Positions 1 to 8,914 of a stretch of DNA of 64,000 bases are shown here, piece by piece. The notes beneath the pieces were generated by a model, which was given only the letters and a program-made list of their open reading frames with translations, did not search any database and was not told where the DNA came from. The DNA is from Nocardia brasiliensis ATCC 700358. Lineage in GTDB: Bacteria; Actinomycetota; Actinomycetes; Mycobacteriales; Mycobacteriaceae. Positions within the stretch are counted from its first letter, which is position 1. The number at the start of each line of letters is the position of its first letter. Both the position numbers and the translations under genes were made by a program. The stretch covers positions 2,418,001-2,482,000 of the forward strand of contig NC_018681.1 of assembly GCF_000250675.2 (NCBI RefSeq), given 5' to 3'.

Positions 1-161
1 CTTCGCCACCGAAGTCCCCTGTTTCTCTGGCACTTTCGAATATCAACCGGTGTTGACATGGTCGATCTTCATGCTGCCGTTCGACCAGGTTGGTCCTAGT
101 CAGCGCCGAGCTCGCCCGGATGAGGTTGTGCGTTGCGACTCACGCCCAATTGAACGAGGGT

Positions 162-1007
162 TCAACGCTCGAAGAGGGACCGGTGGGTTCTGATCCACTC
201 GGCGACGGTGCGGGGGGTGCGGCCGAGGGTGTCCTGGACGGTCAGGGTGGTCTCGGCGAGGGCGTTGTGCCGGTAGGCGGTATCGATGCCGAGAAGGATT
301 TCGGCTGCGGCACTGTTCAGTCCCGCCTCGAGCAGGATTCGGCGTTGGTCGTCGGGGCTGCGGTGGGTGTAGGTGACCGGGCGGGCGAGTTCGGTGGTGA
401 ACAGTTCGGCTAGTTCGGGCATGGACCAGGGGCGGGCGCCGGTCAGGTGGAGCGAGCGCTGGGTGTCGTCCGTGGCAGTGCGGAGTTCGTGGGCGGCGAC
501 GGCGGCCACGTCTGCGGCATCGATGAGGTTGACGCGACCGGATGCCGCTGTGCCGCCCCAGGTTCCGGCTCGAATCAAGGGCGCCGACACCGCGAGGATA
601 TCGGTGAAGGTGGCGGGCCGCAGGACGGTGAAGCCGATCGGGGCGGCGGCGAGATGGGTTTCGATTTCGGCGTGCCAATCCCAGGGGTGGGTGTTGGCCG
701 GTCCGCCCATGGCGGACAGTTTCACGAGGTGCCGCACGCCGGCGGCGACGGCGGCGTCGATGACGGCCTTTTCGTGCTGCACCTGGTCGGGACTCGAGCC
801 GTGCGCCAGGAAGACCCGGCTGCTCCCGGACAAGGCGCGGCGCAAAGTTGACGCGTCCGAGTAGTCGGCCCGTACATAGGAGACCTGTTCGTCGTCCGCG
901 AGGTCGCGCCGCGTCAGGACCCATGGTCGAATCCCTTCGGCGGTCAGGTATTTCACCAGATGGCTGCCGACGCGGCCGGTGCCACCCACTACTGCGATGG
1001 AATTCAT
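162..1007 (-). CDS. NmrA-like NAD(P)-binding reductase/isomerase
   Basis: A 281-residue protein starting MNSIAVVGGTGRVG: the GGTGRVG glycine motif at residues 8-14 is the dinucleotide-binding loop of atypical short-chain dehydrogenases of the NmrA/SDR-a type, and the length fits that family. An in-frame reading extends far upstream, but it would overlap the OYE gene, so the ATG at 1007 is preferred. It is the last gene of a seven-gene minus-strand run, 41 bp behind the Old Yellow Enzyme gene, so it probably acts on the same substrate or as a redox-sensing partner. The substrate cannot be read from the sequence. Either an NAD(P)H-dependent enzyme or a regulator-like NmrA protein is possible. 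Confidence 0.85.
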   Translation of the reverse strand: MNSIAVVGGTGRVGSHLVKYLTAEGIRPWVLTRRDLADDEQVSYVRADYSDASTLRRALSGSSRVFLAHGSSPDQVQHEKAVIDAAVAAGVRHLVKLSAMGGPANTHPWDWHAEIETHLAAAPIGFTVLRPATFTDILAVSAPLIRAGTWGGTAASGRVNLIDAADVAAVAAHELRTATDDTQRSLHLTGARPWSMPELAELFTTELARPVTYTHRSPDDQRRILLEAGLNSAAAEILLGIDTAYRHNALAETTLTVQDTLGRTPRTVAEWIRTHRSLFER

Positions 1008-1048
1008 CGTCGCCCCTTCTGTTTCGGCGGTGCGTGTGCTCGGGTGGT

Positions 1049-2167
1049 TCAGAACAGGGTTTGCAGGACGCTGACGTCGAAGGGCGTAGCGTCGGATAGG
1101 TGACCGGACAGGGCTTTTCGTGGCCACTGCGGGTCGGCGAGAAAGGCGCGGCCGACGGCGGCCAGGTCGAACTCGTCGCGTTCGAGCCGGTCCAGGAGCT
1201 GGTCGATATCGGTTGCGTCGGCTCGGGCATTGAAGCCGTTGTGGTCGCGGAACACGCTGTCGAGGCCGACAGAACCGACGGTGATGGCCGGCCTTCCGGT
1301 GAGCTTCTTGGTCCAGCCCGCGAGATTGAGGTCGCTCCCTGCGAATTCGGGTGTCCAGTAGCGTCTGGTCGACGCGTGGAAGATATCGACGCCGGCGTCG
1401 GCGATGGGGGTTAGCAGGCGCTCGAGCTCGTCGGGAGTGTCCGCGAGCCGGGCGTCGTAGTGCTCTTCCTTCCACTGGGACAGCCGGAAGCTGATCGGAA
1501 AATCCGGTCCGACGGCCGCGCGGACCGCGGCGACTGTTTCGGCCGCGAAGCTCGCGCGGGAAGCCGGGTCGCCGCCGTAGCGGTCGGTGCGCCGGTTGGT
1601 GTGTGCCCACAGGAAGTCATCGATCAAATAGCCGTGGGCGCCATGGATCTCCACGGCGTCGAAGCCGAGTTCGCGGGCGGCGGCGGCACCGTCCGCGAAC
1701 GCGGCGATCACGGCATCGATATCGTTCTGAGACATGGCTTTTCCGGCACTGTCGCCGTTGAGGTCGATGCCGGACGGGCCTTCGGCCGGTACCCCGAGCG
1801 GTGCCGTGCCGGGCCGGCGTTGCATGCCGGTATGCCACAGCTGCGGTGCGATGACGCCGCCCGCCGCGTGCACGGCAGCGACGACTTCGGCCCAGCCCGA
1901 CAATGCGTCGGCACCGTAGAAGTGCGGCACATCGGCATAGGCGGGGGCGGCGGCCCGATCGATGTAGGTGCCTTCGGTGATGATCAAGCCGGCGCCACCC
2001 GCGGCCCGGCGGGCGTAGTAGGCGGCGACATCCGGGCCCGGTATGCCGTGCGGCGATTTCTGCCGGGTCATCGGCGCCATCACGATCCGATTCCGGGTTC
2101 TCAGACTGCCGAGGGCGAATGACCGTCCGAGTAGCTGGACCGCGCGGTCGGTGGATTGTGTGCTCAC
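1049..2167 (-). CDS. Old Yellow Enzyme-type NADH:flavin oxidoreductase (alkene reductase)
   Basis: A 372-residue FMN TIM-barrel protein. Typical OYE landmarks are present: RNRIVMAPMTR near the N-terminus, PQLWHTG, and EIHGAHGYLIDDFL, which carries the paired active-site histidines, followed by TNRRTDRYGG. The C-terminal FMN phosphate region reads AAVGRAFLADPQW. These enzymes reduce activated C=C bonds (enals, enones, nitro compounds) with NAD(P)H. The start is a GTG behind GAGGAG, which fixes it without an upstream extension. It follows the NTF2-like gene after 90 bp and precedes the NmrA-like gene. With the hydratase and hydrolases upstream, it fits a pathway that reduces, hydrates and cleaves an unsaturated ring or chain compound. 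Confidence 0.93.
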   Translation of the reverse strand: MSTQSTDRAVQLLGRSFALGSLRTRNRIVMAPMTRQKSPHGIPGPDVAAYYARRAAGGAGLIITEGTYIDRAAAPAYADVPHFYGADALSGWAEVVAAVHAAGGVIAPQLWHTGMQRRPGTAPLGVPAEGPSGIDLNGDSAGKAMSQNDIDAVIAAFADGAAAARELGFDAVEIHGAHGYLIDDFLWAHTNRRTDRYGGDPASRASFAAETVAAVRAAVGPDFPISFRLSQWKEEHYDARLADTPDELERLLTPIADAGVDIFHASTRRYWTPEFAGSDLNLAGWTKKLTGRPAITVGSVGLDSVFRDHNGFNARADATDIDQLLDRLERDEFDLAAVGRAFLADPQWPRKALSGHLSDATPFDVSVLQTLF

Positions 2168-2257
2168 GGAAAACTCCTCGTATCAGGGACTTTTAGCCAC
2201 AGTCGGGCGCGCGTTCGGCCGGTCGGCGCGATCGCGAGGTGTTGCCTGCTGCTCGGT

Positions 2258-2743
2258 CTAGTTCGGCTCGGTGAAACCGGCGGCGCGCGCCGCATCGATG
2301 GTTTGCTCCGAGGTGGCTTGGGCGACAATGGAAGTCACCTGCCAGCGGCCGTTGTGATGCCGCCGGACTTCGAAATGCACTAGAAGGCGTTCGATTTCGG
2401 TGGTGGTGCTCCGGCGTGACCAGATGGCGTCGATGCCCCCGGCGTTGGGTGTATACGCGAAGATGTGCCGGTCCAGCACCGTGGTGTCGACGTACGAGGC
2501 CGCCCGGAGCGGGCGATGCTGTTCGCGCAGGACAGCCAGTATGTCTTCTTCGGTGGTCGCCCAGCCGTTCACCGTGCGACGCGTGTCGGGATCCTCGACG
2601 ATGAAATGCAGTGGCGGCGACCAGTATCGGAGCAGTACGGCCGGGTCACGGGTGGCGTCGCGGGCCAGTTCGTTCCACAGCGGTACGTAGTCATCGAAGA
2701 ACCATCTGCCGATTTCCTGGACCGTTTCCAGCTCGCTGGTCAT
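2258..2743 (-). CDS. NTF2/SnoaL-like small protein
   Basis: A 161-residue protein with no signal peptide or membrane segment. An N-terminal amphipathic helix (residues 5-25) precedes alternating strands and tryptophans (RYWSPPLHFI, RWQVTSIVAQ), the look of the cone-shaped NTF2-like fold used by SnoaL cyclases, ketosteroid isomerases and many orphan proteins. I cannot assign a reaction. A GGAGG sits 4 bases before the ATG. It lies inside the seven-gene operon, 27 bp after the CGNR regulator gene. An accessory enzyme or substrate-binding protein of the pathway is the simplest inference. Confidence 0.7.
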   Translation of the reverse strand: MTSELETVQEIGRWFFDDYVPLWNELARDATRDPAVLLRYWSPPLHFIVEDPDTRRTVNGWATTEEDILAVLREQHRPLRAASYVDTTVLDRHIFAYTPNAGGIDAIWSRRSTTTEIERLLVHFEVRRHHNGRWQVTSIVAQATSEQTIDAARAAGFTEPN

Positions 2744-2770
2744 GGTGCCTCCGTACAGCGTCGATTCGTG

Positions 2771-3442
2771 CTACTCGATCGTGGTGTCGTCGCGTCGGCG
2801 TGCCCGGTGTGCGCGCGTATTACTGGGCATTCCACAGGCGTACAGGTCGTGCCAGACTCCGCTGTTGTTGCGGGAGCGGTCGTAGAACGCGCCCTGGCAG
2901 CGGGGGTTGCGACAGGTTTTCAGTCGCGACCACGAACCGTCCGACTGCCCCGCCAAAGCCGTCGACAGTGCCACGGCCGCCACGTATCGCCACCCGGAAC
3001 CGCTTGGCTCCACGGCGATTTCGCCGTCCGGGCGGACGGACAGCTCGACGGTCGCGCCGGGTACGGCGAGTGTCTGTGAGTTCGAGCCGCCGGATTTGTT
3101 GTGCGAATGCGAGATGTGCGCGTGCAGATTGTCGCGGAACCCGCGCAGGGCTGCCCGGCTCTGTTCGTCGAGATCGATCCGCTGGGCGGCTATGCCGGAC
3201 GTGGCGGCCCAGGCGGCGATGGCCTCGTCGAGCCAAGCCTGGGCGGATTCCAGGTGTTCGAGCAGGTCGGGTTGCCGCGGGCGGCCGGCGGACCTGGTAT
3301 TGAGCAGGTCGTGCACGAATCCGAGGGCACCCGGCGCCGAGTCGACGGCATACCGTCGGTTGGCCGGCCACACGGCTTCGGCCTGGTCGTTGTCGGCGGG
3401 GGTGCGCATGAATCCATGATCGGCGATGGTCGGCTCGGCCAT
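2771..3442 (-). CDS. ABATE/CGNR zinc-finger transcription regulator with a C-C-H-C metal site
   Basis: A 223-residue protein. The N-terminal ~160 residues contain the stress-response ABATE-type region (FVHDLLNTR, then an alpha-helical section with DNLHAH). The C-terminal ~45 residues are the CGNR zinc finger: CRNPRC, FYDRSRNNSGVW, then CGMPSNTRAHRAR. In the usual family form the residue after the Trp is Cys and the last knuckle reads CGNR. Here the Trp is followed by His (WHD) and the knuckle reads CGMP, so the metal site would be C-C-H-C. The start at 3442 lies 2 bp after the hydratase stop; a longer upstream reading lies inside the hydratase gene. It probably regulates its own operon from the palindrome at 5963-5987. 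Confidence 0.8.
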   Translation of the reverse strand: MAEPTIADHGFMRTPADNDQAEAVWPANRRYAVDSAPGALGFVHDLLNTRSAGRPRQPDLLEHLESAQAWLDEAIAAWAATSGIAAQRIDLDEQSRAALRGFRDNLHAHISHSHNKSGGSNSQTLAVPGATVELSVRPDGEIAVEPSGSGWRYVAAVALSTALAGQSDGSWSRLKTCRNPRCQGAFYDRSRNNSGVWHDLYACGMPSNTRAHRARRRDDTTIE

Positions 3443-3444
3443 CG

Positions 3445-4233
3445 CTAGCGCCCCTGGAATTGCAGGCGTGGGCGGGGCCGGCCGGCGGCGAGGGCAGCCG
3501 CGGCCGATTTCAATCCGGCGGCGACATCGGCGGTCTCGAACAGCGGTATCGAGGTCTCGATCACCTGGCTGTCCGCCGCGGCGATGCCGCCGTCGGCCCA
3601 GGTACGCAGTAGCCGCTTGTGCGCGGCGTGCGCGAGTGTCGGGCCGGTCGCCACGTCGGCGGCGAACGCCCGCGCCCGGTCGAGCAGGTCGGTATCGGGG
3701 ACAACATGATTGACGATGCCGAGTTCGGCGAGCGTAGCGGCCGGAATCCGCTGTGAGGTGAGCGCCCATTCCATCGCCCGGGCCCGGCCCACCCGTGCGG
3801 CCACCCGGTAGACGCCACCGAGCAGCGTGGTGATGCCCAGCAGCTGTTCCGGGTGACTGAACTGCGCGGATTCACCCGCGAAAACGATATCGGCCCGCAA
3901 CACCAGCTCGAAGCCGCCGCCGAAGCACTGGCCCTGTACCGCGGCGACAACCGGCACCGGAATCCGTTCGAAATGGGTGTAGACCGCCATCGCACGGTCG
4001 AAGAAGGCTTGGCGCGCGCGGTTCGACAAGTCGATCCAGGGCACGAAATCGCCGCCGAGACTGAAATCGTCCCCCTCGGCGCGCAATACGACGGCACGGG
4101 CCGCACTGGCCTCGACCGCACCGACCGCGGCATCGAGATCGTCGATGAATTCCGCGCTGAGCCGGTTCTGGGGCGGGTTGTCGAGGGTGATCGTGGCGAC
4201 GTCTGCATCGATCGAAAGGCTGACAGTGCTCAT
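3445..4233 (-). CDS. Enoyl-CoA hydratase/isomerase (crotonase family)
   Basis: A 262-residue crotonase-fold protein. The two oxyanion-hole segments are visible (FSLGGDFV and QGQCFGGGFEL), and the SHPEQLLG segment carries the glutamate usually used for catalysis in hydratases. Acyl-CoA hydration or double-bond shifting is expected; the acyl chain is unknown. A GAGAG Shine-Dalgarno stands just before the ATG. It lies 10 bp downstream of the esterase/hydrolase gene and 2 bp upstream of the CGNR regulator, so the three are surely cotranscribed. Confidence 0.93.
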   Translation of the reverse strand: MSTVSLSIDADVATITLDNPPQNRLSAEFIDDLDAAVGAVEASAARAVVLRAEGDDFSLGGDFVPWIDLSNRARQAFFDRAMAVYTHFERIPVPVVAAVQGQCFGGGFELVLRADIVFAGESAQFSHPEQLLGITTLLGGVYRVAARVGRARAMEWALTSQRIPAATLAELGIVNHVVPDTDLLDRARAFAADVATGPTLAHAAHKRLLRTWADGGIAAADSQVIETSIPLFETADVAAGLKSAAAALAAGRPRPRLQFQGR

Positions 4234-4243
4234 AGTGCTCTCC

Positions 4244-5140
4244 TCAGGCCAGATGGGTGGTGAACCAGTCGAGGGCCGCGTCGCTGGAATGCTCGAATCC
4301 GCTCAGGTACGGGTCGAAATGACCGCCCGGCATCAGTTCCAGGCGTTTGGGTTCCAGCGCCTCGCGATACGCGGCCAACGCGAGATCGGTGGGGCTGATG
4401 GTGTCGTGCGAGGCGACGATCATCAGCAGTGGAGTGGGGGAGACACGGGCGGCGAAACCGCCCGGGTCGTACATTCGCGCCTTGCGAGTAGAGCGCAAGG
4501 TGACCTTGTTCTCCCAGCGCGCGCCTTCCGGCACGGTGGACAGATAGAAGTCGACGGCATCGGGCGCGTGGTAGGCCGCAGGGGTGGCGGGATCCTTGTC
4601 GACCAGGGCTTGGTAGCGCGGCGGATTCCCTTGTGCCTGCGCACGTTCGTCCTCGTCGAGTTCGTGCTCGAAGGCGGGCGTCAGGTCCGGCGGCACCCGG
4701 CGCAGCCCCGACTGATAGCCGCTGATATTGGGCACCTGCGCGACGACCGCGCGCAGCCTGCGGTCGGTCGCGCCGAGCGCGATCGCGTGCCCGCCCGCAT
4801 AGCTGTTGCCCCACAGCCCGATTCGCTGAGCATCGACCTCGGGGCTGGCTTCGAGAAAGGACAGGGCGCGGCGCCAGTCGTGGATCTGCTGCCACGGGTC
4901 GATGTCCTGGCGCGGTTCGCCGTCGCTGTCGCCGAAGCTGCGGTGGTCGTGGGACAGCACCACGAAGCCCGCGCCGGCGAATTTGTCGGTGTAGGGCTGG
5001 ATGCCCTGCTGGCGGACGCTGCCGAAGCCGCCGGTCATGGTGATCGCGGGATGCGGGCCGGGGCCGTCGGGAAGGTAGAGGGTGCCGCGCAGCAGCACAC
5101 CGTCCTCGGCCGGGAACTCGACTTCTTGTTGCTGTGTCAC
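4244..5140 (-). CDS. Alpha/beta hydrolase (YcjY/acetyl-xylan-esterase-like)
   Basis: A 298-residue alpha/beta hydrolase. The nucleophile elbow is GNSYAGG (Ser about residue 115); the acid and base candidates are Asp in SHDTISP and His in GGHFDPY near the C-terminus, giving a complete triad. DHRSFGDSDGEP is typical of the family with an N-terminal cap and no signal peptide, so it acts in the cytoplasm. The start overlaps the upstream hydrolase by ATGA (5137-5140), indicating coupled translation. The substrate is unknown; esters or C-C bond hydrolysis of pathway intermediates is plausible. Confidence 0.9.
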   Translation of the reverse strand: MTQQQEVEFPAEDGVLLRGTLYLPDGPGPHPAITMTGGFGSVRQQGIQPYTDKFAGAGFVVLSHDHRSFGDSDGEPRQDIDPWQQIHDWRRALSFLEASPEVDAQRIGLWGNSYAGGHAIALGATDRRLRAVVAQVPNISGYQSGLRRVPPDLTPAFEHELDEDERAQAQGNPPRYQALVDKDPATPAAYHAPDAVDFYLSTVPEGARWENKVTLRSTRKARMYDPGGFAARVSPTPLLMIVASHDTISPTDLALAAYREALEPKRLELMPGGHFDPYLSGFEHSSDAALDWFTTHLA

Positions 5141-5922
5141 GATCGGTCCTTCCTGGGTGCGGTGACGGAACGTTCGACGCGTCCATCGAGTGCTTGCCGT
5201 ACAAAGGAATCCAGCAGCCGGGCCATCGAGTCCGGTTGCTCCAGGTGGGGCCAGTGACCTGAATCGGCGATCATGTGCACCTGTGCCGCCGGGAAGCGCG
5301 GCGCCACGTGCGTAGCGACCATCTCGGCGGTGACCATGGGATCTCGATCCCCGCGCACGATCAGCACCGGGCCGGTGAACTCGCTCGGCACCGGTGCGCC
5401 CGGCAGCCCGTCATTCCATGAATCGACCAGCCCCGCAACCACTTCGGTGCGAATGCGCGCACCGGTCCGGGCGAGGCGCCGCAACTCCGCAGGCGGCAGT
5501 GCGAACGACAGGTCGGTCCGGGTCTGGGATTGCGCGCGTTCGTCGCCTGCCATTGCGCGGAACGGGGCGACCACATCCTCGGGAAAAGCGGTGCCCGCCA
5601 ACGGCACCGGCGTGAGTAATGCCAAACCCTGGACCTTGCTACCGGCGGCGACCGCGGCGAGCTCCGCGATCGGTGCCCCCATGCTCTGCCCGACCAGCAC
5701 GACCGGCGACGCCAGCGAATCCAGCACCGTCAGCACGTCATCGGCGAACCTGGCCAGCGAGTACGGGCCCGCTTCGGCTGTGCGGTCACCGCATCCCGCG
5801 AGATCAACGGGCACGCATCGGGTGGGGTCCAGTGTCGATCGTGCGATCAGCGGGCCCCACACGTGCCTGTCATCCAGGAAACCGGGGATGAACACCACAG
5901 CGGGGGCAGGGTTGGGTTCCAT
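5137..5922 (-). CDS. Alpha/beta hydrolase (first gene of operon)
   Basis: A 261-residue alpha/beta hydrolase with the oxyanion-hole motif FIPGFLDD, nucleophile elbow GQSMGAP (Ser about residue 80), a late RGDRDPM acid segment and SGHWPHLEQP with the catalytic His. The compact architecture resembles lactone/enol-lactone and meta-cleavage-type hydrolases rather than lipases. It is the promoter-proximal gene of the seven-gene run; the palindrome TATAGGT-N11-ACCTATA lies about 40 bp upstream of its ATG. It overlaps the next hydrolase gene by 4 bp. Confidence 0.9.
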   Translation of the reverse strand: MEPNPAPAVVFIPGFLDDRHVWGPLIARSTLDPTRCVPVDLAGCGDRTAEAGPYSLARFADDVLTVLDSLASPVVLVGQSMGAPIAELAAVAAGSKVQGLALLTPVPLAGTAFPEDVVAPFRAMAGDERAQSQTRTDLSFALPPAELRRLARTGARIRTEVVAGLVDSWNDGLPGAPVPSEFTGPVLIVRGDRDPMVTAEMVATHVAPRFPAAQVHMIADSGHWPHLEQPDSMARLLDSFVRQALDGRVERSVTAPRKDRS

Positions 5923-5962
5923 GAGTCCTCGGTTCGTGGGGGGCGTGGCACATCGGGCATGT

Positions 5963-5987
5963 TATAGGTCAAAGTCTGTTACCTATA
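5963..5987. promoter_or_regulatory. Palindromic operator candidate TATAGGT-N11-ACCTATA
   Basis: A perfect 7-bp inverted repeat (5963-5969 and 5981-5987) with an 11-bp spacer, so the arm centres are 18 bp apart. It lies 41 bp upstream of the first hydrolase ATG, in promoter position. The operon encodes a CGNR-type regulator, the natural candidate to bind here, but the operator of that protein is not known to me. Confidence 0.6.
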
Positions 5988-6110
5988 TCAAGGCTGGCAC
6001 AGGAGTCGTCATCTTCCAAGGGCGGTTCCTGTGAAGAGCGTCACTAGCGAAAGATCGACCAGCGCGCACGTTTCGGCGTGCGCGCTGGTCGGCTACGAGG
6101 ACTTCGAGGG

Positions 6111-6644
6111 TCAGTTCTGACCCCAGTGTGTCGCCTCGGTCATGTACGCGTACACGGAGGCGGCGCGGTGGCACAGGGAGAATGCGTTGGACTGGATATC
6201 CGAGTACGCGTTTCGGCAATTGACCAGAAGTTCTTGGTAGAACGCTGCGTTACACGGACCGTATCCGGCCTCGCGCCACCCTTCGGCGCGCCGCGCGTCG
6301 ACCACGTCGTAACACATGTCGTGCCGCGCGCACGGTCCGGCGAAGTTCGCGCTGCCGAACTGGTCGAACGACGAGGTGCAGTAGTCATGTCGGGCAACCG
6401 GTTCTAAGGTCGGGTTGTAGACGTAGTCGGCCGGCACATCGATGTAGGGCAGCGCGGGGTCCGGATCGCGCTTGTCCCGGGACGGCTCCGGCTGGGACGA
6501 CCAGAGCGTGCCCAGCCGGCCATCCAGCGGATATTGCGGAGTGGGTGTCGCGTTCGCGGTGGACATGCCCGACGCGACCAGCACTGCCGCGAATCCGGCG
6601 ATGCCGAGAATGCGTCTGATCGTGGAATTGCTTCTTCTGCTCAT
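6111..6644 (-). CDS. Secreted prokaryotic phospholipase A2
   Basis: A 177-residue protein with a signal peptide (basic MSRRSNSTIRR, hydrophobic ILGIAGFAAVLVASG, likely cut after ANA near residue 32). The mature part has the bacterial PLA2 motif CARHDMCYD, with the catalytic His-Asp pair, and six cysteines (DYC, GPC, MCY, GPC, NC, LC) that can form three disulfides. It would hydrolyse the sn-2 ester of phospholipids outside the cell. An upstream in-frame reading would add 31 residues without a ribosome site; the ATG at 6644 has GAGGG in front. It is monocistronic and not part of the flanking operons. Confidence 0.85.
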   Translation of the reverse strand: MSRRSNSTIRRILGIAGFAAVLVASGMSTANATPTPQYPLDGRLGTLWSSQPEPSRDKRDPDPALPYIDVPADYVYNPTLEPVARHDYCTSSFDQFGSANFAGPCARHDMCYDVVDARRAEGWREAGYGPCNAAFYQELLVNCRNAYSDIQSNAFSLCHRAASVYAYMTEATHWGQN

Positions 6645-6906
6645 CGATACCCTCTGTCTGTGCGGGGCGCGGAATGCGCAATCGCATCGCCGGATGGGAT
6701 GCGGACTCACCTTCACCTGGGCCCTCTTATTCGACAAGCGAGCGGATTCGACAATGCCGAACCGGATCGTCTACGTGCGAATTCTTTTCGATATCAGGAA
6801 AAATGAGCAGTCCCCGAAAAATTGCGACTTCGAAGGTGTGGTTTCGGTCCAGTGGCGAAAGGCCCTTTCTTATGGGAAATTGCCCCGGCCGAAGCCGGGA
6901 ATTGTC

Positions 6907-8664
6907 CTATCGCACCGTACGGGTCGGCGAGGGCAGCGGTGCGGCCCACCGCAGGACCGTGCCCCCTTCGGCGCGCCGCTCCAGTCGGCAACTGCCGCCG
7001 TGCTTTTCGGCCCGCACCGCGAGATTCGCCAGCCCGCTGCGGTGCGTGATCTCGTCGGGCACACCGATTCCGTCGTCGGTGACATCGACGGTGACGTCGT
7101 CACGCACGCTGAGTTCGACCGAAATCGTCGTGGCCGACGCGTGCCGGACCGCATTGCTGATCGCCTCGCGCAGCACTGCTTCGACATCGTCGGACAACGG
7201 TGGCGCGAGGACGGTGACAGGTCCGGCCAAGTGCACTCGCGTCCGTATTCCGGTGTCCTTGGTCATGTCGGAAACGATGCCGTGCAGCCGTTTTCGATAG
7301 GTGGACGAATCAGCGGCCGTATTGGTCTGCAGATCGAAGATCGAGTGCCGGATATCGTGCACGATCGTCTGGATATCGTCGACGCTTTCCGCGAGGCGTG
7401 CCTGGGTTTGCGCCGACTCGGTGCGCCGGATCGTGTTCTGCAGCGAGAGCCCGACGGCGAACAGGCGTTGAATGACTTGATCGTGCAGGTCGCGGGCGAT
7501 GCGATCGCGGTCGGACAAGACGTCGAGTTCGCGCATGCGCCGTTGCGTATCCGCCAGCCGAAGAGCGAGCGCTGCTTGATCGGCGATGGCCGCCATCATC
7601 GACTGGGCGGCCCGGTCCAACTGCGGCATGCCCGCGGGTCGTATCGTCGCCAATACGCCGACGACCGAATGGCCGGCCTGCAGTGGAAGTATCAGTGCCG
7701 GTCCGAGTTTCGCGACGTTGCCGAGGGTCGTCGCGCCGGCCAGCGTGTCCACGGCGACTGCCAGGCCCTCGCGATAGGACCGGCCGACCGCGGTCGTACG
7801 CACGGGTTCGCGCCGGCCGATCAACCGCTGGGCACAGCTTCCCGCCGCGGCGACCACGACCAGCTCGGTCTCCTCCGCGATAGTGCTCGAGTCGGCGGCC
7901 AAGGCCAGGAGGGTGCAGGCCGATTCGGTGAGCGCGAGCGTGCGCTCGGCGACAAGTTTCAACACCTCGTGATTCGTCCCGCCCGAGAGGAGTTCGGTGG
8001 CCACATCACGGGTGGCTTCCAGCCACTGCTGTCGGATCCGAGCTTCTTCATAAAGGCGCGAGTTCGCGATGGCGATGCCGGCCGCGGCGGCGAGCGCCTG
8101 CACGACGACTTCGTCGTCTTCGGTGAACTCACCGCCACCCACTTTCTCGGTGAGATAAAGGTTTCCGAATACTTCGTTGCGCACCTGGATCGGTACGCCG
8201 AGGAAAGACCGCATGGGCGGGTGATTCTCGGGGAAGCCGACCGCGGCGGGATGTTCGGAAAGATCGGCAAGCCGGATCGGTCGCGGTTGGCTGATCAGCA
8301 GACCGAGTACGCCGTGACCATGCGGCAGATCACCGATCATGACGCGGGTGCGATCGTCTATGCCCTCGTAGACGAATTCGGTGAGCCGGGCGGCGGGCCG
8401 GCCGGTTTCGACCACGCCGAGCGCGCCGTAGCGGGCGTCCACCAACTCCAGGGCCGCGTGCACGATCGAACGGAGCGTGTCATCGATATCGAGCCCCGAG
8501 GTGACGACCAGCATCGCTTCGATGAGCCGATCCATCCGATCTCGCGTATCGACGATCTGCGCGATGCGCTCCTGCACCTCTTCGAGTAGTTCGTGTAATC
8601 GGAGCTGGGAGAGCGTCTCGGTGACCGGTGGCAATCCGCTCGGCGCTGGTTCGGAAAACCGCAT
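6907..8664 (-). CDS. devS: DosS/DevS-like heme-GAF sensor histidine kinase
   Basis: A 585-residue sensor kinase without membrane segments. Two GAF domains (about 55-205 and 225-370) precede a HisKA_3 dimerization helix with the phospho-acceptor His394 in RDLHDQVIQR and a HATPase domain (NAVRHA, DDGIGVP, GLANL, ending LRWAAPL). GAF-A keeps HPPMRSFLGVP; its His148 corresponds to the proximal heme ligand (His149) of mycobacterial DosS, so O2/NO/CO or redox sensing is expected. The ATG at 8664 has GGAG upstream; the longer upstream reading has unusual composition. It is divergent from the acg-like nitroreductase, with a DosR-box-like palindrome between them. The likely partner regulator is about 5 kb away at 13.5 kb rather than adjacent. 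Confidence 0.9.
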   Translation of the reverse strand: MRFSEPAPSGLPPVTETLSQLRLHELLEEVQERIAQIVDTRDRMDRLIEAMLVVTSGLDIDDTLRSIVHAALELVDARYGALGVVETGRPAARLTEFVYEGIDDRTRVMIGDLPHGHGVLGLLISQPRPIRLADLSEHPAAVGFPENHPPMRSFLGVPIQVRNEVFGNLYLTEKVGGGEFTEDDEVVVQALAAAAGIAIANSRLYEEARIRQQWLEATRDVATELLSGGTNHEVLKLVAERTLALTESACTLLALAADSSTIAEETELVVVAAAGSCAQRLIGRREPVRTTAVGRSYREGLAVAVDTLAGATTLGNVAKLGPALILPLQAGHSVVGVLATIRPAGMPQLDRAAQSMMAAIADQAALALRLADTQRRMRELDVLSDRDRIARDLHDQVIQRLFAVGLSLQNTIRRTESAQTQARLAESVDDIQTIVHDIRHSIFDLQTNTAADSSTYRKRLHGIVSDMTKDTGIRTRVHLAGPVTVLAPPLSDDVEAVLREAISNAVRHASATTISVELSVRDDVTVDVTDDGIGVPDEITHRSGLANLAVRAEKHGGSCRLERRAEGGTVLRWAAPLPSPTRTVR

Positions 8665-8756
8665 CGGCACGTCTCGGCTCCTTCGGTCTTCGTTTCCTTC
8701 GCTTTCGAGCCTTACGCACGCCGCACACTCGGAAAATGTGCAGAGTGCCCTTGGTT

Positions 8757-8775
8757 CGAGGGCCAAAGACCCTCG
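8757..8775. promoter_or_regulatory. DosR-box-like palindrome
   Basis: CGAGGGCCAAAGACCCTCG; on the other strand its core reads GGGTCTTTGGCCC, close to mycobacterial DosR sites of the form GGGACTTTCGGCCC. A second, overlapping inverted repeat GCCCT-N7-AGGGC spans 8747-8763. The site lies in the 250-bp gap between the divergent kinase and nitroreductase genes, where a dormancy regulator could control both. Similarity is judged by eye. Confidence 0.6.
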
Positions 8776-8914
8776 ATCGGCGCGACCAGAGCCATTCGGC
8801 GGCCGAATTCGACCGAACCCTTGGCCGAGGTCCTCGCTATGCGGGCCGTCGGACCCTTCTTCGCGGCACGACCGTATGCGACCGTCATGGCACCCGAACA
8901 CTAAGGAAGTCGGT

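Noticed and set aside
6472..8589. 705-codon plus-strand frame opposite the sensor kinase
   Set aside because: Shadow of the kinase frame; no ribosome site, unnatural composition, and it crosses the phospholipase gene.
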